From the NCBI RefSeq assembly GCF_000815105.2, contig NZ_CP010310.2, positions 4,960,001-5,024,000 on the forward strand: a stretch of DNA of 64,000 bases, in the 5' to 3' direction. The notes under the pieces were generated by a model, which saw only the letters and a list, made by a program, of their open reading frames with translations, had not been told where the DNA came from and searched no databases. The position numbers and the translations under genes are program-made. Below, in pieces: positions 1-9,255 of the stretch (position 1 is the stretch's first letter; each line of letters opens with the position of its first letter). The stretch is from Pandoraea pulmonicola. Lineage in GTDB: Bacteria; Pseudomonadota; Gammaproteobacteria; Burkholderiales; Burkholderiaceae.

Positions 1-92
1 CCGGCAAGCCGGGTGCCGACATGTTCGGCGAGCCAACCGCCGCTGTAGAAGGCCGCGACAGGCAGCGCGGCCAGGCAATGTACGGATTTCAT
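1..92 (-). CDS. Partial CDS, N-terminus of an unidentified protein
   Basis: A minus-strand reading frame opens with ATG at 92 and runs off the left edge. It is preceded by a clear Shine-Dalgarno (CTGGAG, five bases before ATG). The 30 visible residues begin MKSVHCLAALPVAAFYSGGW, with a short hydrophobic stretch that could be the start of a signal peptide or membrane segment. Too little is present to name a family. The gene is divergent from the GntR regulator at 710, and the shared intergenic region holds a perfect palindrome (240-255), so it is a plausible target of that regulator (inference). Confidence 0.55.
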   Translation of the reverse strand, partial: MKSVHCLAALPVAAFYSGGWLAEHVGTRLA

Positions 93-709
93 GACGTCTC
101 CAGACCCAAGGAATTTCAAAGGGCGCCCCGCCGGTAACGACAGCGACAGCGGTGCGGCCATGGCTTCGGCCACTTCGCAAGGGCTTGGCGACGACTGGCA
201 GGTTACGTCGAATTGCCATATCATCAACCAAACATAACGAAATGGTTAACCATTTTTGTTGACCATTATCGACAGCGATTTGCCGAAATGCAAGGTCGCC
301 GTACCCGGATGGAGGGAAATCGAGGGTTTACCGGGAGAACGCGCGGGGGAAGCGCGGCACAAAGGAAAGGCGCAGCAGGAAAGCGCGAAGGGAGAAGCAC
401 GAGAAAGCCGGTGTGTGCCGGCGAGCGCCATTCACGAGCCATGCCGACGTATGCCAACGTATGTCGACGTGAACGCCGGCGTCGAAGGGCTGGCGCCGGA
501 GGCTTGCGTGGGGACGCCGTGCGGGCAGCGTGAGCGGGGGCATCCCGGCGGGTACAATGCGCTCCACGTCCGCGCGAAACCATGGGCCGCGGGCGCTCCG
601 TGCCAGCCGGGACCGGAGGGGCAGGACTGGCCGCGAGGGGCTTCGCTTGCCATTCAGCGCCATGGTCTCGGGGCTTCCGCCCGGCAAACGACTTTCAGGG
701 AGGTCAGGC
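93..709. other. Long divergent intergenic region
   Basis: These 617 bases separate the partial minus-strand gene from the GntR regulator. Open frames here look like high-GC shadows: arginine-rich, overlapping on both strands, and without ribosome binding sites. The only clear structure is the AT-rich palindrome at 240-255, with further GGT/ACC half-sites around it. The right-hand part (about 300-700) may be a long leader or may code for an N-terminal extension of the regulator, since the same frame is open from 530. Confidence 0.5.
240..255. promoter_or_regulatory. 16-bp perfect palindrome, candidate GntR operator
   Basis: AAATGGTTAACCATTT reads the same on both strands. Its TGGT...ACCA core resembles operators of FadR/FCD-type GntR regulators, and a GntR-FCD gene lies just downstream at 710. 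Additional half-sites (AACCA near 227, GACCA near 261) flank it. That this is the autoregulatory operator, also controlling the divergent gene at 1-92, is inference. Confidence 0.5.
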
Positions 710-1516
710 TTGAGCCGCACCGCAGCACCGGCGTCGCCGCGCGACGCTTCTCCCACCGGGATCACGCCCGGCGCCGCCCGCGGGCATCGCGACGAGAGCG
801 ACGCCGCGCCGGGCAGCGCCGGGCAGCAGATCGAGGCGCGCGTCTATGCCGCGATCTCGCAAGCGCTGCTCTCCGGCAAGCTGCGCCCCGGCATGCCGCT
901 GCGCGAGCGCAACCTGGCCCAGGCCTTCGATTGCACGCGCGGCGCGGTGCGCAAGGTGCTCGCGAGACTCGGCTTCGAGGGCAAGCTGGTGCTCGAGCCG
1001 AATCGCGGGGCGTTCGTGCCGCAGCCGTCGCTCGACGACATCCGCCAGACCTACCGGGCGCGACGCGTGCTGGAAACCGGCGTGATCGCCAGCATTTGCG
1101 GGCGCTTGAGCGTCGGCCAACTCGCCGTGCTCGACGACCACGTCGCCACGGAAGCCCGCTCGCATGCCGAGGGCACGCACGAGCGCTCCATCCGTCTCGC
1201 CGGCGAGTTCCATCTGAAACTGATCGGCATGGCCGACAGCGCCGAGCTCGATGCATTCGCCCGCACGCTCGTCGCCAAGACCGAGCTCTACAAGGCGCTC
1301 TACGATCCGGCGGAATTCATCCATTGCGCGCCGACGGAGCATGCCCAGCTCGTTGGTCTGTTGCGCGACGGCAAGACGCAGGACGCCATCGCGCTCGCCA
1401 CTGCGCATCTCGACGAACTCGAAACCCGCGTCCTCACGCGCGCGGCGGCGGCCGAAACGCCCGACTTTCGCGCCATCTTCGCCGAGGCATTCGCGGGCGC
1501 CGCACCGCACGGGTGA
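710..1516 (+). CDS. GntR-family transcriptional regulator, FCD type
   Basis: A 268-residue protein with an N-terminal winged helix-turn-helix (about residues 40-105, containing ALLSGKLRPGMPLRERNLA and RGAVRKVLARL) and a C-terminal all-helical FCD ligand-binding domain (about 108-255). I chose the TTG at 710 because AGGGAGGT lies six bases upstream; the frame is open back to 530, but that part is arginine-rich and has no ribosome binding site. FCD regulators usually bind small carboxylic acids or related metabolites; the ligand cannot be read here. It precedes the MurA paralogue by 150 bases on the same strand and is divergent from the gene at 1-92, with a palindromic candidate operator at 240-255. 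Confidence 0.85.
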   Translation: MSRTAAPASPRDASPTGITPGAARGHRDESDAAPGSAGQQIEARVYAAISQALLSGKLRPGMPLRERNLAQAFDCTRGAVRKVLARLGFEGKLVLEPNRGAFVPQPSLDDIRQTYRARRVLETGVIASICGRLSVGQLAVLDDHVATEARSHAEGTHERSIRLAGEFHLKLIGMADSAELDAFARTLVAKTELYKALYDPAEFIHCAPTEHAQLVGLLRDGKTQDAIALATAHLDELETRVLTRAAAAETPDFRAIFAEAFAGAAPHG

Positions 1517-1666
1517 ATCCCTCGCGCGTCAAGCGGGCGCGGCATTCCCGCCACGGGCCTGGGGTCGCGTCGCACGCAGCGCGCAATCGGGGTATATTTC
1601 GCCTGTTTGCGACGGGCGCCACGCCCGACCTCCCCTCGCTTGACGCATGAAGCCCGAAGGAAGCCC

Positions 1667-2968
1667 ATGTCCCATCTGGTAGTCCACGGCGGCCAGCCGC
1701 TGCGCGGCCGTATCACCCCCTCCGCCAACAAGAATGCCGTTCTGCCGGTGCTGTGCGCCACGCTGCTCACCGACCAGCCGGTGCGCCTCGTCGGCGTGCC
1801 CGAAATCACCGACGTTCGCAAGATCCTCGATATCTTCCGCCAGCTCGGCAGCGACGTCAGCGTCGATTTCGATACCGGCACGCTCGACCTGCACCACCGC
1901 AACACGAAGTTCGACCCGCGCACCGACCATCTGCCCGAAGAGATGCGCTCGTCGATCATGCTGGTGCCGCCGCTGCTCGCGCGTTTCGGCGTGGCGCGCA
2001 TCGAAGACAACATCAAGGGATGCACGCTCGGCGTGCGCGAAATCGATCCGCATATCGAAGTGCTTCGGCATTTCGGCGGACGCGTCGAGCGCACCGAAGG
2101 CTCGCTGCTCATCCATGCCGACGACGCCCGCCCCGCCATCCACCACTGGCTCGACTATGCGTCGGTGACCACGACGGAGAACTTCGTGCTGTGCGCGGCG
2201 ACCGCCAACGGCCGCTCGCAACTGAACAACGCCGCGTCCGAGCCGCACGTGCAGGAATTCTGCCGCTTCATGCAGATGCTCGGCGTGCCGATCGAAGGCG
2301 TCGGGACGTCCCAGCTCGCCATCGAAGGCGTGGCGCGCTTCGGCGGCGGTGAATTCCGCTTCGCCGAGGACTTCCACGAAATCACCACTTTCCTCGCGCT
2401 CGGCGCCATCACCGGTGGCGAGATCACGGTCAAGAACACGGCCCCCGAGCAATTCCCGCTGATCGACCGCACGTTCGCGAAATTCGGCGTGAAGGTCGAA
2501 CACCGCGACGGCTGGTCGACGGCCACGGCGCAAGGCAGGCTGAAAGTCCAGACGCCGTTCACGCAGAACATTCTGACAAAGGTGGAAGCCGCCCCGTGGC
2601 CGTACTTCCCCGTCGATCTGCTGCCGATCTTCATCGCGCTGGGCGTGAAGGCCGAAGGCAGCGCCATGTTCTGGAACAAGGTGTATGACGGCGCGATGGG
2701 CTGGTCGACAGAACTGTCGAAGTTCGGCGCCCACGTATTCCAGTCCGATCCGCACCGGTTGATCACGTTCGGCGGCGTGCCGCTCTCGCCCGCCGTGGTG
2801 GAAAGCCCGTACATCATTCGCGTGGCGATCGCCCTGCTGATGGTGGCGGCCAGCATCGACGGCCAGTCGACGATCAAGAACGCACAGCCGATCCGCCGCG
2901 CGCACCCGCGCTTCGTGGAGAATCTGTGCTCGGTCGGGGCGAACGTCGTCTGGACGACACCCGAATAA
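1667..2968 (+). CDS. murA: UDP-N-acetylglucosamine 1-carboxyvinyltransferase paralogue (MurA family)
   Basis: A 433-residue EPSP-synthase-fold protein. MurA normally transfers enolpyruvate from PEP to UDP-GlcNAc, the first committed step of peptidoglycan synthesis. The substrate-binding Lys-Asn pair is present (K22-N23 in SANKNAVLP), as is a cysteine in the active-site loop (C119 in KGCTLGVREIDPHI, equivalent to MurA Cys115, the fosfomycin target). The FPVD motif and SPYIIR arginine also match family positions. ATG at 1667 has an AAGGAAG Shine-Dalgarno; the frame extends upstream without support. It is longer than typical MurA (about 420) and diverges around the loop. In Burkholderiales the housekeeping murA usually sits beside the his operon, so this copy next to a GntR gene may be a second, conditional enzyme or one with a different substrate (inference). 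Confidence 0.8.
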   Translation: MSHLVVHGGQPLRGRITPSANKNAVLPVLCATLLTDQPVRLVGVPEITDVRKILDIFRQLGSDVSVDFDTGTLDLHHRNTKFDPRTDHLPEEMRSSIMLVPPLLARFGVARIEDNIKGCTLGVREIDPHIEVLRHFGGRVERTEGSLLIHADDARPAIHHWLDYASVTTTENFVLCAATANGRSQLNNAASEPHVQEFCRFMQMLGVPIEGVGTSQLAIEGVARFGGGEFRFAEDFHEITTFLALGAITGGEITVKNTAPEQFPLIDRTFAKFGVKVEHRDGWSTATAQGRLKVQTPFTQNILTKVEAAPWPYFPVDLLPIFIALGVKAEGSAMFWNKVYDGAMGWSTELSKFGAHVFQSDPHRLITFGGVPLSPAVVESPYIIRVAIALLMVAASIDGQSTIKNAQPIRRAHPRFVENLCSVGANVVWTTPE

Positions 2969-3254
2969 ACCGAACGAGCGAATCGAGCGAACGGCTTGGC
3001 CGGCTCCCCCCGGGGGGCCGGGCTCGTCAGATTGGGGCCCGCCAACGGCAGACGACCCCCCGATCGCCTGCACGCCGGTCATCGCCCCGACGAACCCGAC
3101 GGTTGACGTTACCCGAGCCGGCCGCATCCCGAACCACGCCATCTTTGCCCGACGGCAATAAACGTTTGCTCAAAGGAAAAATATTTCCCATGCGCAGGCT
3201 TTCGCACCAGATCGCCCGCCGCGGGACGCGGCGCCACGAGGCGATTGTGAAAGA

Positions 3255-4184
3255 ATGGCGAGCATCATGAGCGACCGTCCCCTGCCCTCGCAGCCCCTCG
3301 CGATGCCTCCCACGCCGTCCAGCGTAACGTCCGACGCGTCATGGCCGGCCTCGCCCCACGCCAGCCACCTTGCCGGCGTGCGCGTGCTCGTCGTCGACGA
3401 CAACCAGGAAAACCGCATGCTGCTGATGGACTTCCTGAGCCAGCAGGGCTGTCGCGTCTACATGGCGCAGGACGGTCGCGACGGTTACGCCAAGGCGCGC
3501 ACCGTGCTGCCCGACCTGATTCTCATGGACATCCGCATGCCCGTATGCGATGGCCTGGGCGCCTGCCGGTTGCTCAAGGCCGATCCCGGCACGCGCCAGA
3601 TCCCGTTGATCTTCCTGACCGCCGCGGCGCTTCCCGGGGAACGCGTGGCCGGGCTTTCGGCGGGCGCAGTGGACTACATCACCAAGCCATACGACTTCGA
3701 AGAAGTGCGCTTGCGCCTTTCGATCCATCTGAAGGCGACCACGCCCGCGGCGACACCCTCCGCAGGCGACGCCGCCCTCTCGCCGCTACCCGTGCAGGCC
3801 CACACGCTCGACGCCGTCCTCTTTCGCGCCACGCGCGCGCTGCTGCTCGATCGGCTCGAGACGACGCCCGAGCTCGCGGGTCTTGCCAGCGCCGTCGGCA
3901 CGAATACGCGAAGACTCAATCTGGCATTCCGCCGCTGCGTCGGAGTGACGGTGTTCGACTTTCTGCGCGAAGAGCGCATGAAAGAGGCGCGACGGCTCCT
4001 GTCCGAGACGTCGCTCGACATCCAGAGCATTGCGAGCGCGGTCGGCTTCACCAGCGCCGCCAATTTCGCGACGGCCTTCCGAGAGCGCTTCGGCATGCCG
4101 CCGAGCGGTTTCCGCGAGCACGGGGTCCAAGGCTCGACGGCCGCGACCGACGCGACGCCCTCCGGCACGGCGGGCTCGCGATGA
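3255..4184 (+). CDS. Response regulator with AraC-type DNA-binding domain
   Basis: 309 residues. The N-terminal receiver domain (about 40-160) has the acidic pair D48-D49 (VLVVDDNQENR), the phospho-acceptor D92 (LILMDIRMP) and the conserved lysine K144 (DYITKPYDF). After a proline/alanine-rich linker, the C-terminus is a double helix-turn-helix of the AraC family (about 205-290, including MKEARRLLSETSLDIQSIA and GFTSAANFATAFRERFG). The stop codon overlaps the start of the downstream histidine kinase (ATGA at 4181), so the two are translationally coupled and almost certainly cognate. An alternative start is ATG at 3267. The N-terminal 38 residues are a low-complexity extension. Confidence 0.88.
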   Translation: MASIMSDRPLPSQPLAMPPTPSSVTSDASWPASPHASHLAGVRVLVVDDNQENRMLLMDFLSQQGCRVYMAQDGRDGYAKARTVLPDLILMDIRMPVCDGLGACRLLKADPGTRQIPLIFLTAAALPGERVAGLSAGAVDYITKPYDFEEVRLRLSIHLKATTPAATPSAGDAALSPLPVQAHTLDAVLFRATRALLLDRLETTPELAGLASAVGTNTRRLNLAFRRCVGVTVFDFLREERMKEARRLLSETSLDIQSIASAVGFTSAANFATAFRERFGMPPSGFREHGVQGSTAATDATPSGTAGSR

Positions 4185-6943
4185 ATGTCGCGGTTGCGCC
4201 GGACAGCCCGGCGTACGGAATGCAGCGCGTCGCCGTCTGGCTCGCGTCGCGCGCCGTCGTTCTGATGCTGCTCCTGTGGGTGGCGGGCGTCGCCGCGTCG
4301 CCGGTCTCCCCTGCCGCATCGCCCATCGATATTGCGAGTGCCCCGTCGCCGCTCACGCTCGACACACAACTCCGAATCCTCGAGGATCCGACGGGCCGCC
4401 TCGACGCCGCCCAGGCCTACGCCGCGCCCGGCTGGCGCGACGTGCAGCCCAGCATGCTCAATCCCGGCTACAGCCGCTCGGCGTTCTGGCTGATGGGCCG
4501 CGTCGAGAACACCGGCGAGCAGCCCGTCACGCGGTGGTTGAGCGTGGGCATCGTCAGGCTGGAAGACATACGTTTCTATGCGATGTCGGCCGACGGCACG
4601 CGCCCCGTCGTCACATGGCTGGCGGGTCACACCGTACCGCTTGCGCGCCATCCGGTGCGCTCGGAGACTTCCGTCTTTCCGATCACGCTCGCCCCCGGCG
4701 AACGTCTGACGTATCTGGTGCGGGTGCGGACGCGCTCGTCGGTGAGCATCGTGGCGCAGCTCTGGCAGCCGGACGGATTCCGTCTGGCCGAATCGCACAA
4801 TGCGATGATCGCCATGCTGCTCGCGGGGTCGATGATCACCATCGGGTTGTACGCTTTCGTGCTGGGCGTGACGCGTCGCGACCCGGTGTTCGTGCTGCTC
4901 GCCTTCACCACGGTGACGCAGGTCGCTCAGGACATGGCCTTCCAGGGCTTTCTCTATCGCTACCTGCTGCCGCAGGGCGGCGAGCTGATCGTGCGCGCCC
5001 CGAGCTTTCTCTCCACGCTCACGGTGGCCAGTTTCAGTGCGATGGTGGTCCTCTTCTCCGGGCTGCATCGCATACGGCTGTGGCGCTGGACCTATACCGT
5101 CATCATCGCGCTCATGGTCGGCATGGCGCTGTGGGTCGCGTTCGGCGATCATCGCGCGGCGGCACTGACGCACTTGCGGTTGCTCTCCGCGTTCAACGTC
5201 GTCTGGGTCGTCTCGCTCATCGACGGCTGGCGACGCGGCTTCGCCAACGCACGTCTGTGCCTGCTCTCGTTTTCGCCCGGTTGTATCGCACTCTCCTGGC
5301 GGCTGGCTGTCATTCACGGCCTGCTGCCCGAGGCGTGGCTGGCCAACACGGCCATGGCGTGGAGCACGAACGTTTCCGTGCTACTCATGCTGACCATCAT
5401 CGTGGCGGGACGCTCGCGCGAGCTCGTGCGCGAGCAGCGCGCGGCGCAGCGCGAGTTGCTCGACGCACGCCGCGAGGAACAAGTGCGGCTCGCCAACGCC
5501 GTGGACGCCCGCACGCAGGAACTGCACGCCGCGCTCATCGCCGCCGACGAGGCCAACAGCGCGAAGAACGACTTCCTCGCTCGTATCAGCCACGATCTGC
5601 GCACGCCGCTCACCTCCATCATCGGCTTCGCCGATCTCGTGCAGGCGGGCGGACGCGAAGATGCCGATCGGGGCCGCATCATCCGTCGCAGCGCGCATCA
5701 CATGCTCGCCATGATCAACGACCTGATCGAGTACGCCGGCGGTGGCGCGGCGGACGCGTTGCACGTCGCGCCGGTATACACGCACGCCTTCATCGACGGC
5801 ATCGTGCACGAAGGCATGAGCCTGGCGGGCAAGCACGGCAACGCGTTTCTGCTCGACATTCGCACGCCGTTGCCGCCGTTGCTCTCGCTCGACGCCAAGC
5901 GCGTGCGGCAAGTGCTCGCCAACTTGCTCGACAACGCCGCAAAGTACACCGACCACGGCACGATCACGCTCTCGATCTCGACCGCGCCGCACACGACACA
6001 TGCCGACGTCGTGAACGTTTCCTTCAGCGTGGAAGACTCCGGCTGCGGCATCGCACAGGAAGACCTGCCACGGGTCTTCGAGCCGTTCGCACGACTCGAC
6101 CGGGCGCGCCGCCTGCCGGGGGTGGGACTCGGGCTGGCCATCGTGCGGCAATGGGTCGAGCGCATGGACGGCACCATCGCGATCCACAGCACGCCCGGCC
6201 AGGGCACGCGCGTGGCGTTCTCGCTGCCGTTGCGCATCGCGCGCGAAGCCGATCTCGTGCCGCAGTCGCTTGCCGGCGCCACGCACGCGTTGCCGTCTCT
6301 CGACGGCAGCGGCCATCATCTCTGGCTCGCCGAGGATTCCCCCGAGATCCGGCAGTTCCTGCATGACGAACTGGCCAGCCTGGGCTTCACGGTGCGCACG
6401 TTCAGCGACGGCGTCGCGCTCGTCGCCGCACTGGGCGACGCCAGCAAGCCGCCGCCGGATCTGGTCATCACCGACCATATGATGCCCAACGCCGATGGTC
6501 TCGCCGTCGCGCGTGCGGTTCGCCGCCGCTGGCCCGCCCTGCCGGTGCTCGCTGTCTCAGCCTCGCCGCAGGCGCTGGCCAGCGACGACCCGGCAGGCGC
6601 CGGCTACAACGCCTGCCTGCTCAAACCGATCGAACTCGCCGACTTGCGCAACACGCTGGCACGACTGCTGAACCTGCCACGCGACGACGCTCGCGCCGCG
6701 TCGGATGCCGCGCAGGCGACCAATGTACCAAGGCTTCGTCCGTCGCGCGAATTGCTGCACGACGCGCAACAATTGATCGCCATGGGCGCCATCACCGATC
6801 TCATCGACTGGGCGCGTGACCTGAGCGCCCAAACCCCGCAATTCGACGGCTTCGCGCGCCACGTGCAACAACTGGCGCAGCGCGGCGATCTCGCCGGACT
6901 CACGGCGTTGTGCGACGCGCCGTCGGCGGCGTCAGCGGTCTAG
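4181..6943 (+). CDS. Hybrid sensor histidine kinase, 7TMR-DISM type
   Basis: 920 residues, starting in the ATGA overlap with the response regulator. In order: an N-terminal signal/membrane segment (about 20-42), an extracytoplasmic DISMED2-like domain (about 60-200), a 7TMR-DISM membrane block (about 205-430), a short coiled coil, HisKA with the phospho-accepting H471 (ISHDLRTPLTSIIGFADLV), a HATPase domain with an N box (LLDNAAKYT) and G boxes (DSGCGIA, GVGLGLAIV), and a C-terminal receiver with phospho-acceptor D765 (LVITDHMMP). The last 90 residues have no assigned domain. 7TMR-DISM kinases are thought to sense carbohydrate-like ligands; the signal is unknown. Phosphate probably flows H471 to D765 or directly to the AraC-type regulator; no Hpt domain was recognised. 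Confidence 0.88.
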   Translation: MNVAVAPDSPAYGMQRVAVWLASRAVVLMLLLWVAGVAASPVSPAASPIDIASAPSPLTLDTQLRILEDPTGRLDAAQAYAAPGWRDVQPSMLNPGYSRSAFWLMGRVENTGEQPVTRWLSVGIVRLEDIRFYAMSADGTRPVVTWLAGHTVPLARHPVRSETSVFPITLAPGERLTYLVRVRTRSSVSIVAQLWQPDGFRLAESHNAMIAMLLAGSMITIGLYAFVLGVTRRDPVFVLLAFTTVTQVAQDMAFQGFLYRYLLPQGGELIVRAPSFLSTLTVASFSAMVVLFSGLHRIRLWRWTYTVIIALMVGMALWVAFGDHRAAALTHLRLLSAFNVVWVVSLIDGWRRGFANARLCLLSFSPGCIALSWRLAVIHGLLPEAWLANTAMAWSTNVSVLLMLTIIVAGRSRELVREQRAAQRELLDARREEQVRLANAVDARTQELHAALIAADEANSAKNDFLARISHDLRTPLTSIIGFADLVQAGGREDADRGRIIRRSAHHMLAMINDLIEYAGGGAADALHVAPVYTHAFIDGIVHEGMSLAGKHGNAFLLDIRTPLPPLLSLDAKRVRQVLANLLDNAAKYTDHGTITLSISTAPHTTHADVVNVSFSVEDSGCGIAQEDLPRVFEPFARLDRARRLPGVGLGLAIVRQWVERMDGTIAIHSTPGQGTRVAFSLPLRIAREADLVPQSLAGATHALPSLDGSGHHLWLAEDSPEIRQFLHDELASLGFTVRTFSDGVALVAALGDASKPPPDLVITDHMMPNADGLAVARAVRRRWPALPVLAVSASPQALASDDPAGAGYNACLLKPIELADLRNTLARLLNLPRDDARAASDAAQATNVPRLRPSRELLHDAQQLIAMGAITDLIDWARDLSAQTPQFDGFARHVQQLAQRGDLAGLTALCDAPSAASAV

Positions 6944-6953
6944 CGCCAGGAGA

Positions 6954-8297
6954 TCAGTCCTTGAGCGGCTTGTGTGCCGTCTCACGCGCGGCGAAGAGCG
7001 CGATCGCCGTGACCGCCAGCGCGGCCGTCACGTACAGCGACACGGAGACTGTCGTGCCGTACTTCTTGTACAGGCTCACGATGATGAGCGGTGCGAAACC
7101 GCCGCCAAGAATACCGGCAAGCGTGTAAGCGAGCGACGAACCGGCATAGCGCACGCGCGTGGGGAACTGCTCGGTGACGAACGCCGCCTGCGGTCCATAC
7201 ATGATCGCGTGGATGACCAGGCCGACGACCACCGACAACACGATCAGCGCCGGGCTCGACGTATCGAGCAGCACGAAGAACCCGTACGCCCAGATCACCG
7301 CGCACAGCACGCCAAAGCCGTACACGGGCCGACGGCCGAGCCTGTCGGAAAGCGCACCGAAGAGCGGCACCGTCAGCGCGTTGCATGCGGTGCCCACGAG
7401 CACGGCGGTCAGCGCGAGTGGGCGCGAGAGGTGCAGCGTGCCCGTTACATAGGTCAACGTGAAGACGACCATCAACGCGTAGAGCACGTCCGAGCCGATT
7501 CTCGAACCGCCGGCGATCAACAGGTTGCGCCAGTGCGAGCGGAATACGTCGGCGATCGGCATTTCCGCCTGACGGTCCGAGTGCGCCATCTCTTCGAACA
7601 TCGGCGTTTCTTCGACGCCGCGCCGCACCCACAGACCGAAAGCCACGAGCACCAGGCTCAGCAGGAACGGCACGCGCCACCCCCACGAGAGGAAATCGTC
7701 CGGCGAAATCGACAACGTGATGAGTGCGATGAGGCCCGTGGCCAGCAGCGTCCCGAACGACGGGCCGACCTGCGTCCAAGAGGCATTCAGGCCGCGCTTG
7801 CGCTGATCCCCATGCTCGACCGAGAGGAGCACGGCGCCGGCCCATTCGCCGCCGAGCGCGACACCCTGTACGAAGCGCAGCGCCACGAGCAGCACCGGGC
7901 TCCAGATGCCGATGGCCGCGTAGGTCGGCAGCAGCCCCATGAGGCCCGTGGTCACGCCCATCACGACGAGGGTGAGCACCAGCACGGCGCGTCGGCCGAT
8001 CTTGTCGCCGAGGTTGCCGAAGACGAAGCCGCCGAGCGGCCGCGAGACATAGCCCACGGCGTAGGTCGAGAGCGCCAGGATCGTGCCGGCCAGCGGATCG
8101 ACCGACGGGAAGAACAGGTGATTGAACACCAGGGCGGCGAGCGTGTTGTAGACGGTGAAGTCGTACCACTCGAGCGTGGTGCCGACCATGCTGGCGGTGG
8201 CGAGGCGCCCCTTCTTCGCGCGCTGCCCGTCGTGCGCGGTCTGCGCGTCTTGCGTGGCGGCGTCTGCACCGCCGCGGGTATTGGAATAGGTCGTCAT
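6954..8297 (-). CDS. MFS transporter, metabolite:H+ symporter (MHS) family
   Basis: 447 residues with about 12 membrane segments. Signature motifs are present: LGDKIGRRAVL in the loop between helices 2 and 3, and ALRFVQGVALGGEWAGAVLL in helices 4-5, both typical of the ProP/ShiA/KgtP group. The substrate is probably a small organic acid or zwitterion, but it cannot be assigned from sequence. ATG at 8297 has GGAGACATCC upstream. The frame is open far beyond this start, but that extension overlaps the next gene. The small barrel protein at 8357-9010 lies 59 bases upstream on the same strand and a LysR gene further upstream, suggesting a catabolic unit. Confidence 0.87.
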   Translation of the reverse strand: MTTYSNTRGGADAATQDAQTAHDGQRAKKGRLATASMVGTTLEWYDFTVYNTLAALVFNHLFFPSVDPLAGTILALSTYAVGYVSRPLGGFVFGNLGDKIGRRAVLVLTLVVMGVTTGLMGLLPTYAAIGIWSPVLLVALRFVQGVALGGEWAGAVLLSVEHGDQRKRGLNASWTQVGPSFGTLLATGLIALITLSISPDDFLSWGWRVPFLLSLVLVAFGLWVRRGVEETPMFEEMAHSDRQAEMPIADVFRSHWRNLLIAGGSRIGSDVLYALMVVFTLTYVTGTLHLSRPLALTAVLVGTACNALTVPLFGALSDRLGRRPVYGFGVLCAVIWAYGFFVLLDTSSPALIVLSVVVGLVIHAIMYGPQAAFVTEQFPTRVRYAGSSLAYTLAGILGGGFAPLIIVSLYKKYGTTVSVSLYVTAALAVTAIALFAARETAHKPLKD

Positions 8298-8356
8298 GGA
8301 TGTCTCCAGTGAGTCCGTGAGATCCCGAGGGACAGAAAGATCGAGGTCCGGGGGCG

Positions 8357-9010
8357 TCAGTCGCCGTTGGCGCCGAGACGCCACAGCATTGCGAAACGGG
8401 TCACGTCCGCGGCGGGAATGCCGTGCGAGGCAGCGAGCGCTTCCGCGCTGGCACGCACGGCGGCGAGGTCGGAGCCTTCGATCAGAACCACCGCGTCGGC
8501 CGGAGGCAGCGGGGCATCCTTGGCCGTGAGCGAAACGGATAGCGCGGGCACGGTGACTTGCAGCGTGGCGCGCACGATGCCGTCGGCTTGCGCGATCTCG
8601 GCGAGTTGCGCGGCGAGGCGCGGACGTGCCTGCTGCACCACCGCTTCCGTGAGCACGAACGCGGCGAGCATGCCGCCCTGCCCTTCGCCGGCTTCCACGT
8701 CCAGCGTGCCGACGCGGCGCTGCGTGTGCTGCATGCGCGCGAAGTTGCTCAGCGACCATGCCGTCTGATGATTGAAGGCCTGGGCATACGGCTCGCTGGT
8801 GAAGACGGAAGCGTCTTGCGTGCAGTAGAGCGCGAGATACGGGCGCGCCGTATCGTGCAGCGCCTTGAAGCGTCGGGCGAACCGGAAGCCGGGAATCGCC
8901 ACGCGCTCCTGCATGTGTTCGCGGTCGTACCAGCGATTGAAGTCAGCCTCGAAGGCCGGATCGATATTCGTCCAGATACAGAGTTGGGCGCGCGGGGCAG
9001 TCACAGTCAT
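8357..9010 (-). CDS. Hypothetical protein, EthD-like dimeric alpha/beta barrel
   Basis: 217 residues. The N-terminal half (WTNIDPAFEADFNRWYDREH and IPGFRFARRF) has the pattern of a ferredoxin-like dimeric alpha/beta barrel, as in EthD and related small catabolic proteins: a beta strand, then F-WYD-EH, then a G-fR strand. The second half looks like a diverged repeat of the same fold (LIEGSDLAAVRASAEALAAS). Function unknown. It sits between a LysR regulator and an MHS transporter on the same strand, so a role in degradation of an organic acid or aromatic compound is plausible (inference). ATG at 9010 was preferred over upstream starts because family-like sequence begins there. Confidence 0.65.
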   Translation of the reverse strand: MTVTAPRAQLCIWTNIDPAFEADFNRWYDREHMQERVAIPGFRFARRFKALHDTARPYLALYCTQDASVFTSEPYAQAFNHQTAWSLSNFARMQHTQRRVGTLDVEAGEGQGGMLAAFVLTEAVVQQARPRLAAQLAEIAQADGIVRATLQVTVPALSVSLTAKDAPLPPADAVVLIEGSDLAAVRASAEALAASHGIPAADVTRFAMLWRLGANGD

Positions 9011-9255
9011 GAGGCATTCCATCGGTTTCGACAATCGGGAGGCCGGCCAGCGCGCGAGACGCAAGGCTCGACCGTCCGACCGAGTGTGCAAAACGAGGGA
9101 AAACGCGTCCAACAAGAAATCAAATTCGCCGCGACAGCAATTTCTTATGACCGTCGCGAGTCCCTTGTCCGACGGGCAGGCGAATGAGAGGGCCGCTGGG
9201 CTCGAGCGACGCGAAGATCACGAGGGCACCGCTGCGCTGGAAGACGGTGGATCGC

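Noticed and set aside
2997..3026. G/C palindrome after the MurA paralogue as a terminator
   Set aside because: A CCCCCCGGGGGG core is present, but there is no T-tract and the flanking pairing is imperfect.
3341..4180. Upstream extension of the hybrid kinase frame
   Set aside because: It overlaps the response regulator in another frame. The kinase starts at the ATGA overlap at 4181.
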